The translations under genes were made by a program, and so were the position numbers. Positions 1-7,136 of a DNA stretch of 39,078 nt are shown here, in pieces. Positions within the stretch are counted from its first letter, which is position 1. Each line of letters starts with the position of its first letter. The stretch is taken from contig JANXTG010000087.1 of NCBI GenBank assembly GCA_025352525.1, positions 1 to 39,078 on the forward strand, read 5' to 3'. The DNA is from Ferruginibacter sp. (GTDB taxonomy: Bacteria; Bacteroidota; Bacteroidia; Chitinophagales; Chitinophagaceae). The notes below the pieces were generated by a model. The model made no database searches and had not been told where the DNA came from. It saw nothing but the letters and a program-made list of their open reading frames with translations.

Positions 1-662
1 AAAATTTTCATTCCGTAAGAAAGTTTTTCCAAAGCTTCAGCTGCTGTAAAGCATTCATGGTCTGTACTTATTCCCGCACCAATATAATTTTTTGCAGCTT
101 TCCCTCTTAAACCGGGTGCATGGCCATCAACAGGTTTATTCATTTTTTTTGCTGCTGCTATTTTTTGTATTACATATTCATCTTTATTCAACACACCCGG
201 AAAATTCATCATTTCACTCAGGTAAAAAATTTCCTGCATTGCAAGCAACTCTTCAACATCTTTTACATTCAATTCTGCGCCTGCTGTTTCAAAAATTGTA
301 GCAGGTACACAGCTTGGTGCACCAAAATGAAATTTAAACGGTACTTTTTTACCATTCTCAATCATAAATTTTATTCCTTCCATGCCGCATACATTTGCAA
401 TTTCATGCGGATCGCTTATGGTACCTGTAGTGCCATGCAGCACTGCAAGTCGGGCAAATTCAGATGGAATCAACATACTGCTTTCTATGTGTACATGGCT
501 GTCAATAAAACCCGGTAATATATAGTGTTCGCTATAATTACAAATAGCATCTATTTTGTTTATACTTTTAATTTTACCATCGTTGACTGTTACTTCCCCA
601 AAAAAGATGCTCTGATTAATAATATCAACAATATTTCCTTTTATATGAAATGATTTATTCAT
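1..662 (-). CDS. ade: Adenine deaminase, N-terminal part (cut by window edge)
   Basis: Reading leftward from the ATG at 660-662, the frame stays open to base 1 and gives 220 residues; the C-terminal part lies outside the window. The family deaminates adenine to hypoxanthine and ammonia in purine salvage, as a cytosolic metal-dependent amidohydrolase. Visible signatures are [14 protein letters not shown] with the metal-binding H56 and H58, [11 protein letters not shown] near residues 83-93, [10 protein letters not shown] near 113-122, the Glu of [11 protein letters not shown] (E150), DGHAPGLRG with H181, and TDHECF with H202. These are the diagnostic blocks of adenine deaminases rather than generic amidohydrolases. 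It is divergent from the LolA-like gene at 818, with a shared 155-bp upstream region. The family name is secure; only the missing C-terminus cannot be checked. Confidence 0.93.
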   Translation of the reverse strand, partial: MNKSFHIKGNIVDIINQSIFFGEVTVNDGKIKSINKIDAICNYSEHYILPGFIDSHVHIESSMLIPSEFARLAVLHGTTGTISDPHEIANVCGMEGIKFMIENGKKVPFKFHFGAPSCVPATIFETAGAELNVKDVEELLAMQEIFYLSEMMNFPGVLNKDEYVIQKIAAAKKMNKPVDGHAPGLRGKAAKNYIGAGISTDHECFTAAEALEKLSYGMKI

Positions 663-724
663 CGTTTAAATGGCTGTTTATCCGCTTATGTAATATTTAA
701 AATTTAAGACTTCGTTTTTAATTA

Positions 725-749
725 CAAATGTATTGATACATTATATTTG
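725..749. promoter_or_regulatory. Overlapping divergent -7 elements in a palindrome
   Basis: TATATTTG at 742-749 (+) matches the Bacteroidota -7 consensus TAnnTTTG and points to the LolA-like gene. On the opposite strand TACATTTG at 732-725 matches it too and points to adenine deaminase. The two sit in an interrupted palindrome with arms TTACAAAT and ATTTGTAA. No clear -33 TTTG is present for either, so strength is uncertain. Confidence 0.4.
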
Positions 750-817
750 TAATCAGCAATTGTTAAGCTCAATGATATTTAAAAAAATAAAGCAGGCTGA
801 ACTCTAAAAAAATAAAC

Positions 818-1522
818 ATGAAAAAAATTAAAAATTTATTGGTTGCAACATTTGCACTAACCACATTAAATGTAGCTGCACAAACTGCAGATGAAATAAT
901 TGCTAAAAATGTTGAAGCAATGGGTGGTGTTACAAAAATAGCTTCACTCAAAACCGTAAAAAAAATTGGTAGTTTAAGTATGCAGGGTATGGATATACCA
1001 ATGGTATTTACCGTTTCTCAAATGAAAGGATTTAGAGTAGATGTTGAAGTAATGGGAACTGCTAACTACCAAATTGTTACTCCGGAAAAAGCTTTCATGT
1101 TTTTTCCTGTTCAACAAATGACAGAGCCAAAAGAAATGGATGCTGAAACTGTAAAAGGAATGCAGTCTGCTTTGGATATACAGGGAGCTTTAGTTAACTA
1201 CAAAGAAAAAGGTTCATCAGTGGAATTTGCTGGTAATGAAAAAGTCGATGGTGCTGATACATATAAATTAAAGGTGACGAGTAAATCCGGTAAAACTGCC
1301 TTCTATTTTATTGATGTAAAATCCAACAGACTTACAAAAACAAGTGCTAAAGCTGCCGGTCCTGATGGTGTTGAAATGGATGTGGAAACCACATACAGTA
1401 ATTACAAACAAAATGCTGATGGATATTGGTTTGCTTATGGTACTACAACCCCTCAAGGCCCTGTAGTATTTGATAAAATTGAAAGTAATGTTGCAGTTGA
1501 TGAAAATATCTTTAAGAATTAG
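818..1522 (+). CDS. Secreted LolA-like protein
   Basis: This 234-residue protein begins with a Sec signal peptide, residues 1-22 (MKKIKNLLVATFALTTLNVAAQ), so it is exported to the periplasm or envelope. The mature part starts with TADEIIAKNVEAMGGVTKIASLKTV, a pattern common to Bacteroidota proteins annotated as outer-membrane lipoprotein-sorting (LolA-like) proteins, followed by alternating beta-strand segments (MVFTVSQMKGFRVDVEVMG, TYKLKVTSKSGKTAFYFIDVKSNRL). The inferred fold is the LolA/LppX half-barrel that binds acyl chains, but no LolB or Lol transporter gene is nearby and true lipoprotein carriage is unproven. It stands alone, with a hairpin terminator 18 nt after the stop. The start codon follows an A-rich leader typical of this phylum. 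Confidence 0.65.
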   Translation: MKKIKNLLVATFALTTLNVAAQTADEIIAKNVEAMGGVTKIASLKTVKKIGSLSMQGMDIPMVFTVSQMKGFRVDVEVMGTANYQIVTPEKAFMFFPVQQMTEPKEMDAETVKGMQSALDIQGALVNYKEKGSSVEFAGNEKVDGADTYKLKVTSKSGKTAFYFIDVKSNRLTKTSAKAAGPDGVEMDVETTYSNYKQNADGYWFAYGTTTPQGPVVFDKIESNVAVDENIFKN

Positions 1523-1540
1523 TTTTTGATACATAGTAAT

Positions 1541-1573
1541 GCAAAAGCCTCTGAAAATTTCAGGGGCTTTTGC
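1541..1573. terminator. Hairpin terminator between convergent genes
   Basis: A near-perfect inverted repeat with 16-base arms (GCAAAAGCCTCTGAAA against TTTCAGGGGCTTTTGC, one G-U pair). The A/T-rich outer arms can provide the U-tract in either direction. It lies between the LolA-like gene (+) and trmD (-), so it probably serves both. Confidence 0.7.
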
Positions 1574-1603
1574 GTTAGCACATTTACGAATTAGCAAATC
1601 AGC

Positions 1604-2281
1604 TTATTGTTCAAGTATATCCGGTCTTCTTAAAACTGTTCTTTCCATAGCCTGGTTGTGGCGCCATTCCTCAATCAATTTATGGTTACCGCTTTTTAAA
1701 ACCTCCGGTATTTTCCATCCTCTAAAATTTTCAGGTCTGGTGTAAACCGGTGGGGCCAGCAAATTATCCTGAAATGAATCTGTGAGTGCAGAACTTTCAT
1801 CATTTAAAACTCCGGGTAAAAGTCTGCCTATTGCATCTGTAAGTACTGCTGCTGCTAGTTCTCCACCACTTAATACATAATCGCCGATAGAAATTTCTTT
1901 TGTTATAAAATGATCCCTAAAACGCTGGTCAATACCTTTGTAATGCCCACAAATCATTAATAAGTTATTTTTTAATGAAAGCGTATTTGCCATTTTTTGA
2001 TTAAAAGTTCCCCCATCGGGCGTCAGATAAATAATTTCATCGTATTGTTTTTCTTTCTGCAAACTTTCCACAGCATTTACAAGCGGCTCTATCATCATCA
2101 CCATACCTGCACCCCCGCCAAACTGGTAATCATCTACCTGCGCTCTTGCATAGGTTGTGTAGTCTCTTAAATTAATAACATTTACCGTAAGCAAACCTTT
2201 ATCTGCTGCACGTTTCATTATAGAATGTGCAAACGGGGATTTGAGTAAATCGGGTACTACACTTATAATATCTATTGTCAT
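1604..2281 (-). CDS. trmD: tRNA (guanine37-N1)-methyltransferase TrmD
   Basis: TrmD transfers a methyl group from S-adenosylmethionine to G37 next to the anticodon of tRNAs, which prevents +1 frameshifting. The 225-residue length is normal. Diagnostic blocks of this SPOUT (knotted) family are visible: IDIISVVPDLL at the N-terminus, QFGGGAGMVMMIEPL near residues 53-67, CGHYKGIDQRF (the AdoMet loop, CGRYEGIDERV in E. coli), and GDYVLSGGELAAAVLTDAIGRLLPGVL (the knot and dimer interface), followed by LLAPPVYTRPENFRGWKIPEVLKSGNH. In many bacteria trmD is with rpsP-rimM-rplS; here it instead follows an Hsp15-like gene on the same strand with a 101-bp gap. Confidence 0.97.
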   Translation of the reverse strand: MTIDIISVVPDLLKSPFAHSIMKRAADKGLLTVNVINLRDYTTYARAQVDDYQFGGGAGMVMMIEPLVNAVESLQKEKQYDEIIYLTPDGGTFNQKMANTLSLKNNLLMICGHYKGIDQRFRDHFITKEISIGDYVLSGGELAAAVLTDAIGRLLPGVLNDESSALTDSFQDNLLAPPVYTRPENFRGWKIPEVLKSGNHKLIEEWRHNQAMERTVLRRPDILEQ

Positions 2282-2354
2282 TATTTAATTTCTTAAAATG
2301 ATATCTTAACTATCACAACGCATTGTTTAAGTATTCCTTTGTCTTTAATCTTTT

Positions 2355-2379
2355 ATCTCAAATCTTACATCTCAAATCT
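2355..2379. repeat. Short direct repeat between hslR and trmD
   Basis: ATCTCAAATCT occurs twice (2355-2365 and 2369-2379), separated by 3 bases. Its role is unknown; it may be simple-sequence drift in an AT-rich gap. Confidence 0.6.
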
Positions 2380-2382
2380 GCT

Positions 2383-2766
2383 TCAATCGCCCATAAACCC
2401 ATCCAAATCCCTTTTCTCTTTTTTTGTTGGTCTGCCTACTTTACTTAATCTTTTACCTGTATGAAAAGCTGCGCCCTGGTATTGAAGTTTATCTTCCACT
2501 TCTTCAGGGGAAATATCAATATAAAAATTTATTGCTTCGCTGAATTGTACTCGACTGTGTAAAAGTGCTGTAACTTTTATTAACCATTTTTTCGCTTCAG
2601 TTTTAACTTCGTATTCTTCATCAATATGAACCTGCTTCGATGCTTTTACAGCTGCACCATTATATTTTACTTTTCCTTTTTCGCATGCTTCTGCAGCAAT
2701 GCTTCTTGTTTTAAATAAACGGATGCTCCACAAATATTTATCAATCCTTAATTTTTCTTTTTCCAT
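2383..2766 (-). CDS. hslR: S4-domain RNA-binding protein, Hsp15-like
   Basis: This 127-residue basic protein has an S4 RNA-binding domain at about residues 6-65 (LRIDKYLWSIRLFKTRSIAAEACEKGKVKYNG), the hallmark of Hsp15. In E. coli Hsp15 binds 50S subunits carrying stalled nascent chains and helps recycle them. The C-terminal tail is charged (KRLSKVGRPTKKEKRDLDGF), also typical of the family, and its GRPTKKE segment recurs in Bacteroidota homologs. It is upstream of trmD on the same strand and may be co-transcribed, which would group two translation-quality functions. The gene symbol is by family similarity; other small S4 proteins cannot be fully excluded. Confidence 0.82.
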   Translation of the reverse strand: MEKEKLRIDKYLWSIRLFKTRSIAAEACEKGKVKYNGAAVKASKQVHIDEEYEVKTEAKKWLIKVTALLHSRVQFSEAINFYIDISPEEVEDKLQYQGAAFHTGKRLSKVGRPTKKEKRDLDGFMGD

Positions 2767-2904
2767 TGTCTTCTTTTCTAAGCTTTCATTAATTCAAATT
2801 CTGTTACAAAATTATATCAATTTGGTACACAGTTGTCAAAGCTTTAAATTGAATTTGTTATTGCTTATTTTTATGTTTAAAATTCAATCAAAAATTCAAT
2901 TAGA

Positions 2905-5073
2905 ATGATAAAAAGAAATTTAATAATTTTTATATTACTGCTCATTTGTGCAAATGAAATTGTTGCTCAGGATCAGGGAATTAACTGGATGGCCGATGGA
3001 ACTGGTTATTATGATTTTAAGAATGGTGGTATTGTAAAGGTCGATGCTAAAACTGAAGCACAGACTATACTTGTAAACAAAGAATCTTTGATACCTCCGG
3101 GAAGCTTGGTGTCCCTTAAAGTGCAGTCATTTAATTATAGTAATGACAAAGCTAAAATATTGCTTTTTGCCAATACCGCTAAAGTCTGGCGCTACAATAC
3201 ACGAGGTGATTATTGGGTTATGAATACAGCAACAAACAAATTAATTCAACTGGGCAATGGGCTTGCGTTACAATCTTTAATGTTTGCAAAATTTTCTCCA
3301 GACAGTAAATATGTTGCTTATGTAAGCGAAAGCAATATTTATTCAGAAGATATTGTAACAGGGCAAATTAAAAAACTAACGCAGGATGGTTCAAGAAAAT
3401 TAATCAACGGTACGTTTGATTGGGTATATGAAGAAGAATTTGGTTGTAGAGATGGATTTAGGTGGAGCCCTGATAGCAAGCAAATTGCTTATTGGCAAAT
3501 TGATGCCAGAAAAATTAGAGATTATTACATGATTAACACTACCGATTCTGTTTATTCCAGAATAATACCCGTCGAGTATCCAAAGGTTGGCGAGAGCCCT
3601 TCACCTGCATATATAAATGTTGTAAACCTTGCCGGTGGGCAAATAAGGAGAATGAATATAGACGGAGATCCCCAACAACACTATATTCCACGAATGGAGT
3701 GGAGTGAATCAAATCAATTAATTGTGCAGCAGCTGGATCGTAAACAACAGGAAAGTAAACTAATTTATTGTAAGGTTCCTGATGGATCGTCTGCAACTTT
3801 TTGGGCTGAAAATGATGATGCCTGGGTTGATTTAAATACAGATAATCCCGTTGGATGGAACTGGATTAACGGAGGTAAAGAATTTTTATGGATAAGTGAA
3901 AAAGATGGGTGGCGCCACATTTATAAAATAAGCAGAGATGGAAAAACAGTTACTTTATTAACCAAAGGCAATTACGATATCGGCACATTAAAAGCCATAG
4001 ATGAAGTAAACAATTACGTTTATTTTACCGCATCTCCTTCAAATGCTACACAACTGTATTTGTACAGAGTAAGAATTAGTTTTGGTAAAGATGAGCCTGA
4101 ACTTGTTAGCAACAATAAATTAAAGGGAACGCACGACTATGATATTGGTCCAAATGCAAAATATGCACTACACAGTTTTAGTAATTACAATACTTTTCCG
4201 GTAGATGAATGGATAACCCTGCCTGATAACAGACCTTTATCTACTGCAAAAAGTATTGCGAACAATATTAAAATTGATGCTAAAAAGAATATAGAATATA
4301 CACAAATAACCACTGCTGACAATGTCGTTTTGGATGCATGGATTAGCAAGCCTTTAAATTTTGACGCATCCAAAAAATACCCGGTAGTTTTTTACGTTTA
4401 TGGAGAACCAGCAGCAGCAACAGTAGGAGACCAATATGGCAGGCATGGCAACTTTTTATACACAGGCGATATGAGTGCCGATGGTTACATTCAGGTAGCA
4501 GTAGATAACAGAGGAACCCCATCTTTAAAAGGTGCAAAGTGGAGAAAATCTATTTATAGAAAAATTGGGACGCTCAATATTGCTGATATGGCTGAAGGTG
4601 CAAAAAAAATACTGGAGCGGCCTTATATGGATAAAAACAGAGTAGCAGTTTGGGGCTGGAGTGGGGGCGGTTCTTCAACCCTAAATTTAATGTTTAATTA
4701 CCCGGAGATTTTTAAAACCGGAGTAGCAATTGCCGCTGTGGGTAACCAACTTAATTACGATAATATTTATCAGGAAAGGTACATGGGGTTACCACAGGAG
4801 AATATGGAAGATTTTGTAAAAGGGTCTCCAATAAATAATGTAAAAGGTTTGCAGGGAAAATTACTGTACATACATGGAACGGGGGATGATAACGTGCATT
4901 ATGACAATGCAGAAATGTTGCTGAATGAACTTATAAAAAACAATAAACAGTTTGAGTTTATGGCATATCCTAATCGTACACACAGTATTAGCGAAGGCCC
5001 TGGAACGTTTTTGCATTTAAGTACCTTGTATACAAACTTTATAAGAAAAAATTGCGAACCGGGTGCAAAATAA
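2905..5073 (+). CDS. Exported dipeptidyl-peptidase IV-type serine peptidase (S9B)
   Basis: A 722-residue protein with a signal peptide (about residues 1-22, ending IVAQ), a long beta-propeller N-terminal half (WSPDSKQIAYWQID, MEWSESNQLIVQQLD, FLWISEKDGWRHIY) and a C-terminal alpha/beta-hydrolase domain. The double-Glu motif that anchors the substrate N-terminus in DPP-IV enzymes is seen in DWVYEEEF near residues 172-179. The catalytic triad is S586 (GWSGGGS), D661/D662 (GTGDDNVHY) and H693 (NRTHSISEG). The enzyme is expected to release dipeptides, often X-Pro or X-Ala, from peptides in the periplasm. It reads alone; the downstream side holds a hairpin terminator inside an inverted-repeat element. 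Family placement is firm, exact specificity is not. Confidence 0.92.
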   Translation: MIKRNLIIFILLLICANEIVAQDQGINWMADGTGYYDFKNGGIVKVDAKTEAQTILVNKESLIPPGSLVSLKVQSFNYSNDKAKILLFANTAKVWRYNTRGDYWVMNTATNKLIQLGNGLALQSLMFAKFSPDSKYVAYVSESNIYSEDIVTGQIKKLTQDGSRKLINGTFDWVYEEEFGCRDGFRWSPDSKQIAYWQIDARKIRDYYMINTTDSVYSRIIPVEYPKVGESPSPAYINVVNLAGGQIRRMNIDGDPQQHYIPRMEWSESNQLIVQQLDRKQQESKLIYCKVPDGSSATFWAENDDAWVDLNTDNPVGWNWINGGKEFLWISEKDGWRHIYKISRDGKTVTLLTKGNYDIGTLKAIDEVNNYVYFTASPSNATQLYLYRVRISFGKDEPELVSNNKLKGTHDYDIGPNAKYALHSFSNYNTFPVDEWITLPDNRPLSTAKSIANNIKIDAKKNIEYTQITTADNVVLDAWISKPLNFDASKKYPVVFYVYGEPAAATVGDQYGRHGNFLYTGDMSADGYIQVAVDNRGTPSLKGAKWRKSIYRKIGTLNIADMAEGAKKILERPYMDKNRVAVWGWSGGGSSTLNLMFNYPEIFKTGVAIAAVGNQLNYDNIYQERYMGLPQENMEDFVKGSPINNVKGLQGKLLYIHGTGDDNVHYDNAEMLLNELIKNNKQFEFMAYPNRTHSISEGPGTFLHLSTLYTNFIRKNCEPGAK

Positions 5074-5091
5074 CAACTATCAATTATTAAT

Positions 5092-5130
5092 AAAAGAGGC
5101 TGTCTCATAAGTACGAGTCAGCCTCTTTTT
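5092..5130 (+). terminator. Hairpin terminator of the DPP-IV-like gene
   Basis: Arms AAAAGAGGCTG (5092-5102) and CAGCCTCTTTT (5119-5129), extended inward by CTC/GAG across a mismatch, end in a T-run 19 nt after the stop at 5073. The left arm is also the left end of a larger inverted repeat (5092-5208). Confidence 0.7.
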
Positions 5131-5208
5131 ATTCGGATCCCTATCGGAGAGGGAATGTCATTTAAGCAGATCTCAGAGCCTTTTTTTTATAATGAGACAG
5201 CCTCTTTT
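5092..5208. mobile_element. 117-bp MITE-like element with 17-bp inverted ends
   Basis: Perfect 17-base inverted arms lie at 5092-5108 (AAAAGAGGCTGTCTCAT) and 5192-5208. Ends of the form GAGGCTGTCTCA resemble terminal inverted repeats of insertion sequences that I associate with Bacteroidota, but I cannot confirm a family. The interior of about 83 bp has no coding frame. The octamer TTATTAAT is found just outside both sides (5084-5091 and 5213-5220), a possible target duplication, though in AT-rich DNA this may be chance. The alternative is a compound bidirectional terminator. Confidence 0.5.
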
Positions 5209-5215
5209 TATTTTA

Positions 5216-5422
5216 TTAATGCGGAGGAAGTACTGGCCCGTAGTGTAGTTTTTTAAAACGCTGATTTGTTTTTGGATGTAAAAGATCAGCAGCAGTTTCA
5301 TAACCTTCATCTGCAACTTCTGCTATTCTTCTTTTTGTATTTGCCCTTCTTGTAGCATAAACAAGCACGCTTGTAAAGGCAATTGCAGCAACTCCGTAAA
5401 TTAATTTATTAGTTGTTTTCAT
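5216..5422 (-). CDS. Small single-pass membrane protein, unknown function
   Basis: A 68-residue protein with one N-terminal hydrophobic segment (about residues 8-23, LIYGVAAIAFTSVLVY), followed by a basic stretch (TRRANTKRRIAEVADEGYETAADLLHPK) and a polar C-terminus ending GPVLPPH. The basic residues right after the membrane segment suggest an N-out or periplasm-anchored orientation, but topology cannot be fixed. The ATRR...EVADEGYETA pattern looks like small Chitinophagaceae proteins that resemble YtxH-like stress proteins; I do not recognise a function. The start ATG is followed by well-behaved codon use, which supports a real gene. It begins its own transcription unit. Confidence 0.6.
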   Translation of the reverse strand: MKTTNKLIYGVAAIAFTSVLVYATRRANTKRRIAEVADEGYETAADLLHPKTNQRFKKLHYGPVLPPH

Positions 5423-5525
5423 ACTTTAATCTTCTGTTATTTTACAAAATTAAGCAATGCAATTTTTTTATTACAATTATGAAATTTTTTAACTTAAAAA
5501 CTACATTAAATTAATTTATAAATGC

Positions 5526-5560
5526 AAAAAAAATCCCTTCATTGCTGAAGGGAGATTTTA
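5526..5560 (-). terminator. Intrinsic terminator of the RRM gene
   Basis: On the minus strand the stem CTCCCTTCA-GCAA-TGAAGGGA is followed by a run of eight T residues (A-run 5526-5533 on the plus strand). It lies about 25 bp past the RRM gene stop. Confidence 0.8.
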
Positions 5561-5583
5561 ATAAAGCGTGTTTATAATAGATT

Positions 5584-6042
5584 TTAATAGTCTTTGCTAT
5601 AACCACCGCCGCCGCCACTGCGACCGCCGCCACCACCATATCCACCACCACTGCTACGACCGCCACCGCCGCCATATCCACCACCGCCGCCACTGCTACG
5701 ACCGCCACCGCCGCCATATCCACCGCCGCCGCCATTGCTACGACCGCCACCGCCATAACCACCGCCGCCACCGCTGCGTTTTTTGTAATCGTCACCTTCA
5801 GCACGTGGCTGAGATTCGTTAACGATTAATTTGCGACCCTGAATTTCAACTTCGTTTAAGGCAGCTATTGCAGCTTTCGCAGCTTCAGCATCTTCCATTT
5901 CAACAAAACCGAAACCTTTACTACGGCCATTCATTTTGTCTTTCAAAATTTTTGCACTGCTTACAGTACCATACTCAGTGAAGAGTGTGCTTAAGTCTTC
6001 GTCAGTCATTGACCAGCTAAGATTTCCTACGTAAATGTTCAT
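5584..6042 (-). CDS. Glycine-rich RRM RNA-binding protein
   Basis: A 152-residue protein with one RNA-recognition motif at residues 1-75: RNP2 is IYVGNL (3-8) and RNP1 is KGFGFVEM (42-49), with the aromatic residues that stack on RNA bases. Residues 89-147 are almost only Gly with Tyr, Arg and Ser in repeating GGGGGYGGGGGRSSGG blocks, and the tail is YSKDY. This architecture resembles plant and cyanobacterial cold-induced RNA-binding proteins and is frequent in Bacteroidota, where it is thought to act as an RNA chaperone. The Gly-rich DNA is GC-rich and internally repetitive (5600-5780), unlike its surroundings, so repeat number may vary between strains. A long leader with a hairpin precedes it. 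Confidence 0.93.
   Translation of the reverse strand: MNIYVGNLSWSMTDEDLSTLFTEYGTVSSAKILKDKMNGRSKGFGFVEMEDAEAAKAAIAALNEVEIQGRKLIVNESQPRAEGDDYKKRSGGGGGYGGGGRSNGGGGGYGGGGGRSSGGGGGYGGGGGRSSGGGYGGGGGRSGGGGGYSKDY
5606..5782 (-). repeat. In-gene tandem repeat encoding the Gly-Tyr-Arg-Ser tail
   Basis: Imperfect repeats of about 45-50 bp built from CCGCCACCGCCGCCATATCC-like blocks encode successive GGYGGGGGRSSGG units. The high GC content contrasts with the AT-rich flanks. The repeats are codon-phased, so copy-number changes of whole units would keep the frame. Confidence 0.75.
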
Positions 6043-6068
6043 TGTAATAAACTTTTTAAATAAATAAT

Positions 6069-6084
6069 TAATGCCTTGGCATTA
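6069..6084 (-). promoter_or_regulatory. Leader hairpin in front of the RRM gene
   Basis: Inverted repeat TAATGCC-TT-GGCATTA lies 27-42 bases upstream of the ATG at 6042, inside a leader of about 110 nt. It could hold the translation-initiation region in a structure, as in cold-shock mRNAs; this is inference. Confidence 0.45.
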
Positions 6085-6161
6085 GTGCTACAATGAACTG
6101 AAAACTACTTACTAAAAGATAAAATCAGCCAACGGTGAAAACTAAAACCCTTGAGGCAATA

Positions 6162-6191
6162 CAAATGTAAGTGTATTATTTCTGTAACAAA
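6162..6191 (-). promoter_or_regulatory. Bacteroidota-type promoter of the RRM gene
   Basis: On the minus strand TTTG (6191-6188), an 18-base spacer and TACATTTG (6169-6162) match TTTG-N(17-23)-TAnnTTTG. Transcription would start near 6155, leaving a leader of about 110 nt. Confidence 0.55.
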
Positions 6192-6251
6192 CAAAATAAA
6201 TACCTTTTTTTTCAAATTCGTAATGAGTATTTTTCTTGCTTTTTTTCTACA

Positions 6252-6286
6252 AAAAATGCCGCATTCTTTAAGAAAGCGGCATTTTT
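6252..6286 (-). terminator. Terminator after rplI
   Basis: Stem ATGCCGC/GCGGCAT, extended inside by TTCTT/AAGAA, is followed on the minus strand by TTTTTT. It closes the rpsF-rpsR-rplI unit 15 bp beyond the rplI stop. Confidence 0.85.
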
Positions 6287-6300
6287 GTTTTGTCGTGGAA

Positions 6301-6747
6301 TTACTCTGCTACCACTTCAAATTCAACTTCAGTTTCGTTGCCGTTACCAAAATCAATATTTGCTTTGTAAGTTCCAAGTTCTTTAATATCATCTACAATT
6401 GTAATACGACGACGGTCAATTTCGTATCCTTTTTGTTCTTTAATAGCACGGGCTATTTGAACAGAGGTTACACTACCAAATATTTTACCACTTGTACCGG
6501 TTTTAGCACCAATTTTTAAAGCACCATTAGTAAGTACAGCTATCACACTGTTTAATTCCGCCAATAATTTAGCTTCTTTTTTTGCAAGGTGCTTTATCTT
6601 TTCCTGCATTTGCTTCATATTGCTAGGACTAGCTTCTACAGCAATTTTTTTTGGTATTAGGTAATTACGACCGTAGCCGTTTTTCACTGTTACCAATTCA
6701 TTTGCTCCACCAAGGTTATTTACATCTTGTATTAATATTACCTGCAT
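6301..6747 (-). CDS. rplI: 50S ribosomal protein L9
   Basis: A 148-residue protein of the usual L9 length. The N-terminal domain carries the signature VILIQDVNNLGGANELVTVKNGYGRNYLIPKKIAVEAS (residues 3-40), including the RNA-binding GYGRNYLIPK segment. A long connecting helix (about 41-75, QMQEKIKHLAKKEAKLLAELNSV) and a C-terminal domain with KIGAKTGTSGKIFGSVTSVQIARAI follow. L9 binds 23S rRNA domain V near the L1 stalk base and affects reading-frame maintenance. It is last in the operon, separated from rpsR by 119 bp, wider than the usual spacing and filled with palindromic sequence. Confidence 0.97.
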   Translation of the reverse strand: MQVILIQDVNNLGGANELVTVKNGYGRNYLIPKKIAVEASPSNMKQMQEKIKHLAKKEAKLLAELNSVIAVLTNGALKIGAKTGTSGKIFGSVTSVQIARAIKEQKGYEIDRRRITIVDDIKELGTYKANIDFGNGNETEVEFEVVAE

Positions 6748-6866
6748 TGTTTTGCATTTTTACCCAATTCCTTTTTGAAGGGACTTTCTCCCGGATTTAC
6801 CGGGGTTAGGGTGGTTAAAAAATTTTTTTATTCTAGAGATTCCCATTGGGAATTTTAGGGGACTTT
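6748..6866. repeat. Palindrome-containing spacer inside the ribosomal operon
   Basis: The gap between rpsR and rplI holds the palindrome CCCGG-ATTTA-CCGGG (6791-6805), the palindrome ATTCCCATTGGGAAT (about 6838-6852) and two GGGACTTT copies (near 6780 and 6859). The GC-richer patch in an AT-rich operon resembles the dispersed CCCTAA.../AAGTCCC palindromic repeats seen between genes in Bacteroidota; identity as such a repeat is inference. Confidence 0.5.
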
Positions 6867-7133
6867 TTATTTCATTAAATCCGTTACATAAGGTAAGATA
6901 GCCATTTGACGGGCTTTCTTTACTGCTTCGCTCACTTTACGTTGAAACTTTAATGAGTTTCCTGTAAGGCGACGTGGCAATAATTTACCTTGCTCGTTTA
7001 AGAATTTTTTTAAGAAATCGCCATCTTTGTAATCGATGTAACGAATGCCCATTTTCTTAAAACGGCAATATTTTTTCGGACGCTTTTCAGCTTTAATTGC
7101 TGTTAAATACTTAATCTCGTTTGCTTTTGCCAT
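6867..7133 (-). CDS. rpsR: 30S ribosomal protein S18
   Basis: An 88-residue S18 with the family core [64 protein letters not shown]. It pairs with S6 on the 30S platform next to h22-h23 of 16S rRNA. The gene begins 3 bp after the rpsF stop, so translational coupling with S6 is likely. A single Cys remains in KYCRF, so this is not the four-Cys zinc-binding form. Confidence 0.97.
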   Translation of the reverse strand: MAKANEIKYLTAIKAEKRPKKYCRFKKMGIRYIDYKDGDFLKKFLNEQGKLLPRRLTGNSLKFQRKVSEAVKKARQMAILPYVTDLMK

Positions 7134-7136
7134 GGT

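Noticed and set aside
120-518. 132-codon plus-strand frame at the window start
   Set aside because: Antisense to the adenine deaminase reading, whose signature motifs are unambiguous.
5606-5782. Possible CRISPR-like or repeat array
   Set aside because: The repeats encode the Gly-rich tail in frame and have no unique spacers.
5568-5822. His/Arg-rich plus-strand frame opposite the RRM gene
   Set aside because: It is the complement of the Gly-rich repeat; composition follows from GC-rich repeats, not from coding.
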